DNA of 43,778 bases from an uncultured Chloroflexota bacterium (lineage in GTDB: Bacteria > Chloroflexota > UBA11872 > UBA12225). The DNA lies in NCBI GenBank assembly GCA_902805635.1, contig CADCTC010000197.1, positions 1-43,778 of the forward strand, given 5' to 3'. The number at the start of each line of letters is the position of its first letter. Within the stretch, counting starts at the first letter, position 1. Position numbers and translations under genes: made by a program. The notes beneath the pieces were generated by a model. The model made no database searches and was not told where the DNA came from. It saw only the letters and a program-made list of their open reading frames with translations. Of this stretch, positions 1 to 7,111 are shown one piece after another.

Positions 1-1
1 A

Positions 2-871
2 AGCTTCCACCACCGCCAGATCCTGGACAGCCTGCGCGCCGGGGCGCACGTGCTGGTGGAGAAGCCGATGGTGAACTCGGTGCGTGAGGCCGAAGAAGTG
101 ATCCGCGTACGCGACGAGACCGGGAAGATCGTGCTCGTCTCCTATCAGCGCCACACTCAGCCCACCTTCATCCAGATCAAGCGACTGATCGACGAAGGCG
201 CTATCGGCGATGTGGAGTTCGTGCAGGCGCTGCAGAACCAGATGTGGTACGCCAGCAAGTTCCGCCTGGCCGGGCCGAACGGCTCGCTGACCGGTGAGAC
301 GCGACCGGCAGAGGAGATGCCCTGGCGGGTGAAGCCGGAGCTCTCTGGCGGTGGGCAGCTGAACGATAGTGGCAGTCACCTGGTGGACATCCTGCTGCAC
401 GTCACCGGCCTGGAGCCGGAGACGGTGTTCGCGGCCCAGCAGAGCTTCCAGCTTCCGGTGGACGTCAACTCCGCGGTGGCGGTGCGCTTCAAGGGCGGCG
501 CGGCGGGCAACGTGAGTATCGTCGGGCAGGCGCCGGGCATCGGCGGATCGGTGTGGGAAGACGTGACCATCTACGGCAGCAAGGGCGCGATCTACTACCG
601 CATGATCGGTCAGCCGATGCACGGCAAGCCTTCGCCGGAGCCGTTCCTGGAGCTGCGCCAGGTGGGCAACCCGCAGCCGGTGGACCTGGGGCCGCTGCCG
701 CAGGGATCGACGCCCGACCAGAACTTCATCGACGCCGTGCTGGGCCGCGACACCGTGCAGAGCCCCGCCGAGTGTGGCCTGCGCGTCATGCAGCTCTCCG
801 AAGCCGCATGGAAGAGCGCCGAAACCGGCGAAGCTGTCCAGGTGCGCGCGCTGTCCGGAGTGGGAGCGTAG
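2..871 (+). CDS. Gfo/Idh/MocA family oxidoreductase, 5' end outside window
   Basis: The reading frame is open from base 2, so this is the C-terminal part (about 290 residues) of a longer protein whose Rossmann NAD(P)-binding half lies upstream of the window. The motif VEKPM just after the edge is the conserved lysine motif (EKP) of Gfo/Idh/MocA dehydrogenases, and the rest reads as the alpha/beta C-terminal domain with the GGGQLNDSGSHLVD segment that carries the substrate-binding Asp and His. Family members oxidise or reduce sugars, inositols or sugar derivatives in the cytoplasm. The nearby GH4 enzyme and epimerase fit sugar catabolism. The substrate cannot be told from sequence. The family call is secure. 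Confidence 0.9.
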   Translation, partial: SFHHRQILDSLRAGAHVLVEKPMVNSVREAEEVIRVRDETGKIVLVSYQRHTQPTFIQIKRLIDEGAIGDVEFVQALQNQMWYASKFRLAGPNGSLTGETRPAEEMPWRVKPELSGGGQLNDSGSHLVDILLHVTGLEPETVFAAQQSFQLPVDVNSAVAVRFKGGAAGNVSIVGQAPGIGGSVWEDVTIYGSKGAIYYRMIGQPMHGKPSPEPFLELRQVGNPQPVDLGPLPQGSTPDQNFIDAVLGRDTVQSPAECGLRVMQLSEAAWKSAETGEAVQVRALSGVGA

Positions 872-911
872 TCGTTCGCATGATTTGCAACCTCCCATAG
901 AAGAAGCTCCC

Positions 912-1673
912 ATGCGCCGCGCTGCCGTTGCGGGAGTGACGGACCTGCTGCCGTTCCTGCCGGGGGTGGCGCTGCTGGGGGTCGTGTTCGGGGCCAGCGC
1001 CGTCGGGATGGGGCTTGGTAAGGCGCTGGTGGTGGGGATGTCTCTGATCGTCTATTCGGGGTCGGCGCAGCTGGCGGCGCTTTCGGTGTGGCAGCAGCCA
1101 GGGTTGGTGATCTGTCTCACGGTATTGGCGCTGAGCTTGCGCTACTCGCTCATGACGGCGACGCTCGCCACGCGCATGGGCGGACCTTCGGAGACGCCGC
1201 GCTGGCTGCGGGCAGTGCTGGCGTTTGGCGTGACCGACGAGAACTACGCCACGGCGGCGGCGCGGTACCGGGACGGAGCGCGCATCGAGCCGGCATACCT
1301 GGCCGGGTCGGGCGCGGCGCTGTTCGTCGCGTGGACCGGTGGCACAGTGGTGGGCGTGCTGGCCGGTGCGAGTCCGCAACTGGCCGGGTGGAGCGACCTT
1401 ACCGGCGCGGTCTTCCCGATGGTCTTCCTGGTGCTGGTGGTGCTCACCAGCACCACGCTCACGCGCGCCTTTGTGGCGCTGCTGGGCGCCGCCTTGGGCG
1501 TGGCCGGTGCGTTAGCGCTGCCGCCCGGCTGGCACATCGTGGCCGCGGGTCTGCTGGCAGCGGCCGCAGGGCCGGTGGTGGAGCGGGTGTTCAATGGCAA
1601 GGAGACCCCTCCCCCACAGGGAGAGGGGAGTGTGGCCGTTCGGGACGATGTGCCCAGAAGCAGCGGCCGGTGA
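912..1673 (+). CDS. azlC: AzlC-type branched-chain amino acid exporter, large subunit
   Basis: 253 residues, strongly hydrophobic with about six membrane segments, starting near residue 9 (LLPFLPGVALLGVVFGASAV). The Y-S-G-S-A-Q motif near residue 47 and the GVTDENYA motif near residue 105 are typical of AzlC, which with AzlD exports branched-chain amino acids or related compounds through the inner membrane. ATG 912 is chosen because the hydrophobic N-terminus begins right after it; the frame is open further upstream but that stretch looks non-coding. The last 20 or so residues come from a CCCTCCC/GGGAGAGGG palindromic repeat (1606-1628), so the C-terminus is probably an acquired extension. 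The stop overlaps the azlD start as GTGA. Confidence 0.88.
   Translation: MRRAAVAGVTDLLPFLPGVALLGVVFGASAVGMGLGKALVVGMSLIVYSGSAQLAALSVWQQPGLVICLTVLALSLRYSLMTATLATRMGGPSETPRWLRAVLAFGVTDENYATAAARYRDGARIEPAYLAGSGAALFVAWTGGTVVGVLAGASPQLAGWSDLTGAVFPMVFLVLVVLTSTTLTRAFVALLGAALGVAGALALPPGWHIVAAGLLAAAAGPVVERVFNGKETPPPQGEGSVAVRDDVPRSSGR
1606..1628. repeat. CCCTCTCCC-family palindrome inside azlC
   Basis: A degenerate inverted repeat (CCCCTCCC, ACA-containing centre, GGGAGAGGGG) lies in frame in the 3' end of azlC and adds a Pro/Gly/Glu-rich tail. It is related to the better preserved copies at 24483-24503 and 25004-25023. Confidence 0.6.
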
Positions 1674-1978
1674 CCGGCGGGGACGCGCTCTTGCTGGTGG
1701 CGATGGCAGTGTGCGTCTACGCGCCCAAGGCGCTGCCGCTGGTGTTCCTGCCGGAGCGCCTCCCAGCGGCGGTGCGCTCCTGGCTCGGGTATGTCACGCC
1801 CGCCGTGCTGAGCGCGCTGGTGGCGGCGGAAGTGGTGGCGCCTGGCGGAGAGTTGGTGCCGCCGCGCTGGGAGCACCTCAGCTACCTGGCGGTGGCGCTG
1901 GTGGCGCTCGTCACGCGGCGGGTGTGGCTCTCGCTGGTGGTTGGGATGGGAGTGCTGCTGCTCATGCGGCGGTTCTGA
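1670..1978 (+). CDS. azlD: AzlD-type branched-chain amino acid exporter, small subunit
   Basis: 102 residues with three to four membrane segments; the motif APKALPLVFLPERLP followed by WLGYVTPAVLSALVA is the AzlD core. AzlD is the small partner of AzlC and the two form the exporter in the cytoplasmic membrane. The start is GTG 1670, overlapping the azlC TGA as GTGA, which implies translational coupling. The protein ends in a basic tail (MRRF). No ribosome binding site is needed if coupled, and none is clear. Gene order azlC-azlD is the usual one. Confidence 0.88.
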   Translation: MTGGDALLLVAMAVCVYAPKALPLVFLPERLPAAVRSWLGYVTPAVLSALVAAEVVAPGGELVPPRWEHLSYLAVALVALVTRRVWLSLVVGMGVLLLMRRF

Positions 1979-2061
1979 GCGTGAGAGGCAGCCTTCTCAA
2001 TCCATGAGCCGGTACACTGAAGCGACTTCTGGAGAGTAGTCCTTCTCCAAGAAACCCACCG

Positions 2062-2319
2062 ATGGATTACTCGCAGCCTCGCCCGGTCGTGTTCACCGAC
2101 CATGCCCAGCAAGCGATGCGAGAACGCTTCATTCGCAGGGCCGACGTGCTGTGGCTCCTCACCAACCATGACAGCGACCAGACCGGCAATAAACTCTGGA
2201 AGCGTGAGTTGGTCGGCGATTGTGCCTGCGGTAGACTGAAAGCGGTCATTGTCCCGCTTGAGCAGGAAGTGAGAGTGCTCACAGTGCACCAAGTTGCCCC
2301 GCAGTATGGGCGTCGCTGA
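2062..2319 (+). CDS. DUF4258-like small protein
   Basis: 85 residues. The N-terminal FTDHAQQAMRERFI is the HAxxRMxxR-like opening of DUF4258 proteins, and the C-terminal half with KAVIVPLEQEVRVLTVHQV forms the expected beta strands. DUF4258 proteins resemble small RelE/BrnT-like folds and are often next to DUF2283 proteins, as here (next gene 39 nt downstream, same strand). A toxin-antitoxin-like role is sometimes assumed but is not shown by sequence. No clear ribosome binding site precedes ATG 2062. Confidence 0.68.
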   Translation: MDYSQPRPVVFTDHAQQAMRERFIRRADVLWLLTNHDSDQTGNKLWKRELVGDCACGRLKAVIVPLEQEVRVLTVHQVAPQYGRR

Positions 2320-2358
2320 AGCCCATACCGCAGCCGTCTCCGCCATCCTAAAGAAGCC

Positions 2359-2631
2359 ATGGATAGCACAATCAAGGTTGCTCACGATCCAGTCGCAGAC
2401 GCGATCTGGGTCACTCTGGCGCGTGGAGACTACGCGGAAACTCGCGAGCTCGATGACCGGAGGAGGCTGGACATTGCCACGGACGGTTCGATTCTGCGAA
2501 TCGAGCTCCTAGACGTGTCCGATGGTGTCGATCTCGCCGAACTCCCACGAGCGGTGGAACTCGCGCGGGCGCTAGGACGCCTGGGCATCGGCGTCGTTGA
2601 GCCGGTGTCTGGGAGCGTTTCTCAGCTGTAG
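2359..2631 (+). CDS. DUF2283 family small protein
   Basis: 90 residues. YDPEADALYI-like opening (HDPVADAIWVTLARG) followed by a strand with DDRRRLDIATDGSILRIELLDVS is the DUF2283 pattern, where the segment ending in GxIxxIEIL is diagnostic. The function of the family is unknown. AAAGAAG sits just upstream of ATG 2359 as a plausible ribosome binding site. It probably forms a two-gene unit with the DUF4258-like gene at 2062-2319. Confidence 0.75.
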   Translation: MDSTIKVAHDPVADAIWVTLARGDYAETRELDDRRRLDIATDGSILRIELLDVSDGVDLAELPRAVELARALGRLGIGVVEPVSGSVSQL

Positions 2632-2667
2632 TGCGTTGCCCACGCAGTGGCGTTGGTTCGGCGGCGC

Positions 2668-4107
2668 TCACGCACTGGCCGCAGCCACCCGCTTGCGCTT
2701 CGCCACCTTCCCGTTCTGCGACTGGAACTGCGGCAGATACGCCGCTTCGGCGGCGAAGAGCTCGTCCACCATCTGGCGGATCCGGTTCAGCGGGAGCAGG
2801 GCGCTGGTGAGCGGGTCCATCTGCACTGCCCGGTAGATCATCTCTTTGTCGCCGGTGAGGGCGCCTTCCAAGGCTAGGGCCTGGACGTTGACGTTGGTGC
2901 GGTTGATCGCGGCGCACGGCTCGGGCAGGTCGCCCACGGCGCAGGGGCGCAGGCCGCTGCCATCCACTAGGATGGGCACCTCTACGCTGCAGTTGGGCGG
3001 CAGGTTGCTGATGAGGAGGGAGCCCTGGCCGCCGTTGAGCTGGGTGGAGCGGCCCAGCGTGTTCTGCACGTTGCCGTTCATGAGGTACGGCGTGTTGGTC
3101 TCCATGGCATTGAGGATGAACGAGCAATACTCGTGCGTGCGCTTGGTGTCTACCGGCTCCTCGCCGCGCGCCTGGCGCTCCATCTTCTCGTAGTGCGGGT
3201 CGCGCCGGTCTTTGCAGATCTCGTAGTAGTCCCAGCGCGGGGTGGTGAACTGCTCGATCAGGTCCTTGTTGGTGCGGAACCAGGGCACGTACTCGCTCAT
3301 GTGGTGGGTGCTCTCGGTGACGAAGTAGCCGAAGTGGCGCATCACCTCGAACCGCACGCGGTCCTGGGCGAAGACCTCCGGATCCTCCATCTTCTGGCGC
3401 AGCAGCGGGTACAGGTCTTCCGACCCGGGGCCGTGGCCTCGGCGCAGTTCCAGATACCACGCCTGGTGGTTTATGCCGGCGCACCAGAAGCTCATCTCCT
3501 CGAACGGCACCTCCATGAACTTCGCCAGGCGCTCGGCAGTGCCCTGCACCGAGTGGCACAGCCCGACGTTGAGCACGCTGGGCGCGGCGCGGGAGACTGC
3601 CCACATATTGATGTTCATCGGGTTGCTGTAGTTAATGAACAGCGCGCGCGGGCACAGCTCCTCGATGTCCTTCGCAATCGACGTGAGCACGGGGATGGTG
3701 CGCAGGCCGCGGAAGACGCCGCCGGGGCCGAGCGTGTCGCCTACTGTCTGGTCGATGCCGTAGCGGCGGGGGATCTCCACGTCCGGCTCGTACATCTCCA
3801 GGCCGCCCACCTGGATCATGGAAATAACGTAGTCGGCGCCGTCCAGCGCCTGGCGGCGGTCGGTAGTCTTGGTGACGCTGGCGCCGAGCTGCTGCTGCTC
3901 CACCAGGCGGGTGCCCAGCGCGTGGATCATGTCCAGGCGCTCCTGGTGGATGTCCATCAGGGCGATCTCGCCGCCCTGCAGCGAGGGCCACGAGAGGATG
4001 TCGGTCATCAGGCGCTTGGCGAAGACGACGCTGCCGGCGCCGATCATGGCGACTTTGGGGCGGCGCGTGGACGAGCGTGGTGTGGGACAGGTTGACATAG
4101 CTGACAT
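2668..4107 (-). CDS. Glycoside hydrolase family 4 enzyme, alpha-galactosidase (MelA)-like
   Basis: 479 residues, normal for GH4. These NAD- and Mn-dependent enzymes cleave glycosides by a redox-assisted elimination mechanism in the cytoplasm. Visible are the NAD-binding MIGAGS motif (residues 21-26), the INYSNPMN segment (158-165), and the metal ligands Cys184 in GLCHS and His214 in GINHQ; the Cys-His arrangement, absence of a phosphosugar signature I recognise, and overall match favour alpha-galactosidase or alpha-glucuronidase-like members over 6-phospho-glucosidases. The start ATG 4107 has AGGAG seven bases upstream; the frame stays open to 4266 but that part is shadow. It ends facing the DUF2283 gene and lies 19 nt downstream of the epimerase, likely in one operon. 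Confidence 0.87.
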   Translation of the reverse strand: MSAMSTCPTPRSSTRRPKVAMIGAGSVVFAKRLMTDILSWPSLQGGEIALMDIHQERLDMIHALGTRLVEQQQLGASVTKTTDRRQALDGADYVISMIQVGGLEMYEPDVEIPRRYGIDQTVGDTLGPGGVFRGLRTIPVLTSIAKDIEELCPRALFINYSNPMNINMWAVSRAAPSVLNVGLCHSVQGTAERLAKFMEVPFEEMSFWCAGINHQAWYLELRRGHGPGSEDLYPLLRQKMEDPEVFAQDRVRFEVMRHFGYFVTESTHHMSEYVPWFRTNKDLIEQFTTPRWDYYEICKDRRDPHYEKMERQARGEEPVDTKRTHEYCSFILNAMETNTPYLMNGNVQNTLGRSTQLNGGQGSLLISNLPPNCSVEVPILVDGSGLRPCAVGDLPEPCAAINRTNVNVQALALEGALTGDKEMIYRAVQMDPLTSALLPLNRIRQMVDELFAAEAAYLPQFQSQNGKVAKRKRVAAASA

Positions 4108-4126
4108 GAAGGTACTCCTGGTAGTT

Positions 4127-5134
4127 CTAACGGCCTGCCATCGCTTCGTCGAGCATGCGGAAGACGTCGTACTCCGGACGGTAGCCGAGCACGTCTCTGG
4201 TGGCGGAGGTGTCCACGTCGTAGAAGGTGGGGATGCCGGGCAGGCGGGCTTCGACGTAGGGGACACCGAGCTTCTGGGAGAGGTAGGGGACGATCTGCTC
4301 GCTGGTGGCGGGCTGGTCCTTGCCCGCTACGGCGAACGAGCGCCCGGTGGCGGCGCCGGTCTCCAGGCTGAGCAACAGCGCCTGCGCCACGTCGCGCGCG
4401 TCGGCGTAGACGCGCTGGTAGGGCCGCCCATTGACGTCGCGGGCGACCAGCAGGCGGCGCTCGCCACCGGCGTCGCGCTGCAGCCGCTCCAACACCTCCA
4501 CTGCCGCCCCTGACTCTGGGTCCACGCGCCGCTGTCCGCGCTTGTGGCGCAGCAGGCCGTCCAGCCAGAACTCGTAGAACTCCGGCAGCTCGGCGGCGGC
4601 ACGAGCGATGGGGAAGCGGAAGACGGTGCAGGGGATGCCGTAGGTGCGGAGGTAGCTCCAGCACAGTTCCTCTCCCAGGATCTTGCTCATCGCGTACAGC
4701 CCTTTGCCGTCGCGGGGCGTCGCTTCGGGCTGGATGGGCGCCGGCAGGCCGCCGGGGATGTACTTCTCGTACACCGCGTCCGAGCTGGGGAAGACGAAGC
4801 GGCGCAGGTTGGGCGCCACGCGGCGCACCGCCTGGAGTACGTGGAACGTGCCGGTCACGTTGGTGGTGTAGAACTGGAAATCGGTGAACGAGCCCATCGC
4901 CGCGCCCAGGTGGAACACGGCCTCCACGCCGGCCACGGCAGGCTCCACCTCGGCATAGTGCTCTAGGTGGCCGCGGAACAGGCGCACGCGGTCTCCACCG
5001 TCTAGCCGCTGCAGCGCGCCTAGGCCGGCGCTGGCTTGCACGTCTAGCGCGTTCACCTCGTGCCCCGCCTTGACTAGCGCCGCCACCAGCACGCTGCCCA
5101 ACCGGCCGCCCGCGCCGGTCACCAACACCTTCAT
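4127..5134 (-). CDS. NAD-dependent epimerase/dehydratase (extended SDR)
   Basis: 335 residues of the extended short-chain dehydrogenase type acting on sugars or nucleotide sugars. The nucleotide-binding motif TGAGGRLG is at residues 6-13, FPSSDAVYEK at 115-124 and the catalytic Tyr147-x-x-x-Lys151 (YAMSK). ATG 5134 has AGGGAG upstream and begins with the expected MKVLVTG strand. It is followed after 19 nt by the GH4 gene, so the pair probably serves uptake-derived sugar metabolism. The exact substrate is unknown. Confidence 0.87.
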   Translation of the reverse strand: MKVLVTGAGGRLGSVLVAALVKAGHEVNALDVQASAGLGALQRLDGGDRVRLFRGHLEHYAEVEPAVAGVEAVFHLGAAMGSFTDFQFYTTNVTGTFHVLQAVRRVAPNLRRFVFPSSDAVYEKYIPGGLPAPIQPEATPRDGKGLYAMSKILGEELCWSYLRTYGIPCTVFRFPIARAAAELPEFYEFWLDGLLRHKRGQRRVDPESGAAVEVLERLQRDAGGERRLLVARDVNGRPYQRVYADARDVAQALLLSLETGAATGRSFAVAGKDQPATSEQIVPYLSQKLGVPYVEARLPGIPTFYDVDTSATRDVLGYRPEYDVFRMLDEAMAGR

Positions 5135-5224
5135 GTCGCTCGCTCCCTGTGCGGGCGATGGTAGCGTCCGCACCATCCATATTGGGGACTTCCCTTCTGC
5201 CCGCGACCGTAGTATGATGAGCGC

Positions 5225-5242
5225 ATAGAACATCAGTTCTAT
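5225..5242. promoter_or_regulatory. Operator-like inverted repeat between divergent genes
   Basis: A perfect 7-bp inverted repeat ATAGAAC-ATCA-GTTCTAT lies in the short divergent gap between the epimerase (minus) and the small His-motif gene (plus). It abuts TATATA (5240-5245), which could be a -10 element for the plus-strand gene, so a bound repressor would block transcription. It is A/T-rich against a GC-rich background. The regulator is not identified; no clear -35 is seen. Confidence 0.45.
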
Positions 5243-5267
5243 ATAGTGCACAGAGGAGGTGGCCCGC

Positions 5268-5567
5268 GTGCTTTGGCGACATGGAGACGTACTGATTGCG
5301 GCGACGGCGGAAGTCCCGGCGGAGGCGCGCCGACGGCCGACGGCGGTGCTGGTGTGGGGCGAGATCACGGGGCACAGCCACCGAGTAGCGGAGCCGGAGA
5401 CGGCAATGCTCTATGAGCTGGACGGCGTGATGTACCTGCGCGTGGTGGCGCCCAGCGCACGGGTAGTGCACGAGGAGCACCACCCCATCACGCTGCCGCA
5501 AGGGACCTACCGGGTGTGGACGCAGCGCGAGTACACGCCACGCGAGATTCGGCGTGTGGTGGATTAG
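5268..5567 (+). CDS. Small conserved His-motif protein (GDVLI/GHSH/HEEH type), function unknown
   Basis: 99 residues. It begins with WRHGDVLIAA, then GEITGHSHRV (about 39-48) and VVHEEHHPITLPQGTYRVW, ending EYTPREIRRVVD. From memory, proteins of this pattern are common in actinobacteria and relatives next to DUF6745 or leucine-rich-repeat proteins. The GHxH and HEEH motifs look like metal ligands on a small beta-barrel, which is inference. I chose GTG 5268 because AGGAGGT (5254-5260) is at ideal distance; an earlier GTG at 5259 overlaps that site. The next gene starts 46 nt downstream on the same strand. Confidence 0.72.
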   Translation: MLWRHGDVLIAATAEVPAEARRRPTAVLVWGEITGHSHRVAEPETAMLYELDGVMYLRVVAPSARVVHEEHHPITLPQGTYRVWTQREYTPREIRRVVD

Positions 5568-5613
5568 GCGTGCGGCAGAGCGTGCCGGTGGGCGTGAAAA
5601 GGAGAGACGTCTG

Positions 5614-6699
5614 ATGGTTCTGACACTGCCGCGTGTGCGGGCAGTGAGCGCCGCCGAGGCGCGCAAGCGCATCCTGGCGGGACGCGATGCCGACGGGCTC
5701 CACGTGAGCGGCCACCTCAGCCTGGCCAACCAGGAGCGCCTGCAGACGCTGCCGCGTGGCCTCTCCGTCACGAGCCTGGACCTGAGCGGCTGTACCGCGC
5801 TGCGACAGCTGCCGCCGGATCTGCGGGTCAAGCGCCTCAACCTGGACGGCTGCACTGCGCTGGAGCGCCTGCCGGACGGCCTGCGGGTATACGAGCTGAT
5901 CCTACGCCACACCCGTCTGGAGTCTCTTCCCGACGGCTTACGCGTGGACTACACGCTCGACCTCTCCGGGTGTACCGCGCTGGAACGGCTGCCGGAGCGA
6001 CTGAAGGTGGGGTCGCTGGTGCTGCGCGGCTGCACGTCGCTTGAGGCGCTGCCGGAGGGACTCGACGTCTGCTTCCTGGACCTATCCGGCTGCATCCGGT
6101 TGATGCGCTGGCCGGCGCGCGGCACGCTGCGCTTCGGCCGCCTGGTGGCGCGCGGCTGCACCGGCCTGGCGTCTCTGCCGGATTGGCTGACGCGGGTCTG
6201 CCAGCTGGACTTGCGCGACTGCGCCAACCTGTCAGAGCTGCCTGAGCGTCTGGAGGTCACTTCCTGGCTTGACATCGCCGGCACCAGGATCAAGCGGCTG
6301 CCCGCGGGGGCGCGCAGCGCGCAGCTGCGCTGGCGCGGTGTGCCGGTGGCGGCGCGGGTGATCTTCCAGCCGCAGACGATCACCGCCCAGCAGGTGATGG
6401 AGACCGAGAACGTGGAGCTGCGGCGCGTGCTGCTGGAGCGCATGGGCTACGAGCGGTTCGTGCGCCAGGCACGCGCCGAGGTGCTGGACCGTGACCGCGA
6501 TCCAGGCGGCGAGCGCCAGCTGGTGCGGGCGGGCCTGCCCGGGGATGAGCCGCTGGTCTGCGTCTCGGTGCGCTGCCCCTCTACCGGCCGCCACTACATG
6601 CTGCGCGTGCCGCCCACCACGCGCACCTGCCACCAGGCCGTGGCCTGGATCTGCGGCTACGACAACCCGGACGATTACCGCCCAATCGCGGAGACGTAG
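5614..6699 (+). CDS. Leucine-rich-repeat protein with DUF6745-like C-terminal domain
   Basis: 361 residues. Residues about 40-235 are a series of roughly 20-residue repeats of the form LxLSGCTxLxxLPxxL, a bacterial leucine-rich repeat with an unusual Gly-Cys-Thr corner. The last 110 residues (from about ITAQQVMETENVELRRVLLE through YERF, EPLVCVSV, STGRHYMLRVPP, AVAWICGY to the PIAET end) match what I recall of the C-terminus of DUF6745 proteins. No signal peptide or membrane segment is seen, so it is probably cytoplasmic. ATG 5614 has AAGGAGA upstream. It follows the small His-motif gene; the two likely act together in an uncharacterised process. Its 3' end overlaps a radical SAM remnant on the other strand. 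Confidence 0.8.
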   Translation: MVLTLPRVRAVSAAEARKRILAGRDADGLHVSGHLSLANQERLQTLPRGLSVTSLDLSGCTALRQLPPDLRVKRLNLDGCTALERLPDGLRVYELILRHTRLESLPDGLRVDYTLDLSGCTALERLPERLKVGSLVLRGCTSLEALPEGLDVCFLDLSGCIRLMRWPARGTLRFGRLVARGCTGLASLPDWLTRVCQLDLRDCANLSELPERLEVTSWLDIAGTRIKRLPAGARSAQLRWRGVPVAARVIFQPQTITAQQVMETENVELRRVLLERMGYERFVRQARAEVLDRDRDPGGERQLVRAGLPGDEPLVCVSVRCPSTGRHYMLRVPPTTRTCHQAVAWICGYDNPDDYRPIAET

Positions 6700-6917
6700 G
6701 CGGGGATTCTCTCCAAGATCCCGTTGCCGAAGACGCTGTCCAGGTTCAGCTCTTCCAGGTGGACGTAACCGATGTGGCAGTCGCAGGCGGCGCGGGGGCA
6801 GGGACGCTCCTGGAGACACGCCTCGAAGTCCGCTGTGTAGATGTTCCCGATCTCGGCGCCGGCGGCGGGGATGAAGTGGATCCTCAAGCGTCGTGCCGGC
6901 ATCCGGCTCCCAGTCAA
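6675..6917 (-). pseudogene. C-terminal remnant of a radical SAM protein (STM4011-like)
   Basis: The 80-residue frame contains LRIHFIPAAGAEIGNIY, then ACLQERPCPRAACDCHIGYV and a tail ending FGNGILERIPAY. This is the C-terminal Cys-rich end that I recall from STM4011-family radical SAM proteins (usual form RRCHF...GNIY...RPCP...C-x-CHIGYVHLE...LERIP). The CxxxCxCHIGY cluster is kept, but the radical SAM CxxxCxxC core is absent and a stop codon at 6918-6920 closes the frame just upstream. The first Cys of the family motif (RCHF) is replaced (RIHF). It is therefore most likely a truncated relic that overlaps the LRR gene end by 25 nt. A short independent protein is possible but less likely. Confidence 0.6.
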
Positions 6918-7030
6918 CTACAGGTTGCCCCGCGAAGTGGGTCGCGTGCTCCTCTATTGTCATGGCAATCCATCTTACATCCGGCGCGCGTGTGAAGAGC
7001 AGACGCGCGGGGCTAACGCTGGTACCCCTT

Positions 7031-7067
7031 CACATCCCGGTTATCCGGCCGATCATATAATGAGCAC
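7031..7067 (+). promoter_or_regulatory. Probable promoter for the J-domain gene
   Basis: A perfect TATAAT (7056-7061) lies 50 nt upstream of ATG 7112 in a locally A/T-richer stretch. No good TTGACA-like -35 is found at 16-18 nt, so the call rests on the -10 alone. Confidence 0.4.
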
Positions 7068-7111
7068 GTATCCGTCATCTGGCGGATGCGGCGGAGAAGT
7101 CTCTCGGTCAG

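Noticed and set aside
3133-4095. 320-residue plus-strand open frame
   Set aside because: Antisense shadow of the GH4 enzyme, no recognisable domain.
4044-5912. 622-residue minus-strand open frame
   Set aside because: Arg/Pro/His-rich shadow of the epimerase and LRR genes in another frame; no domain and no binding site.
6232-6963. 243-residue minus-strand frame starting MTIEEHATHF
   Set aside because: First 25 residues look protein-like but the rest is antisense shadow of the LRR gene; it may hold a scrap of the radical SAM relic, not a gene.
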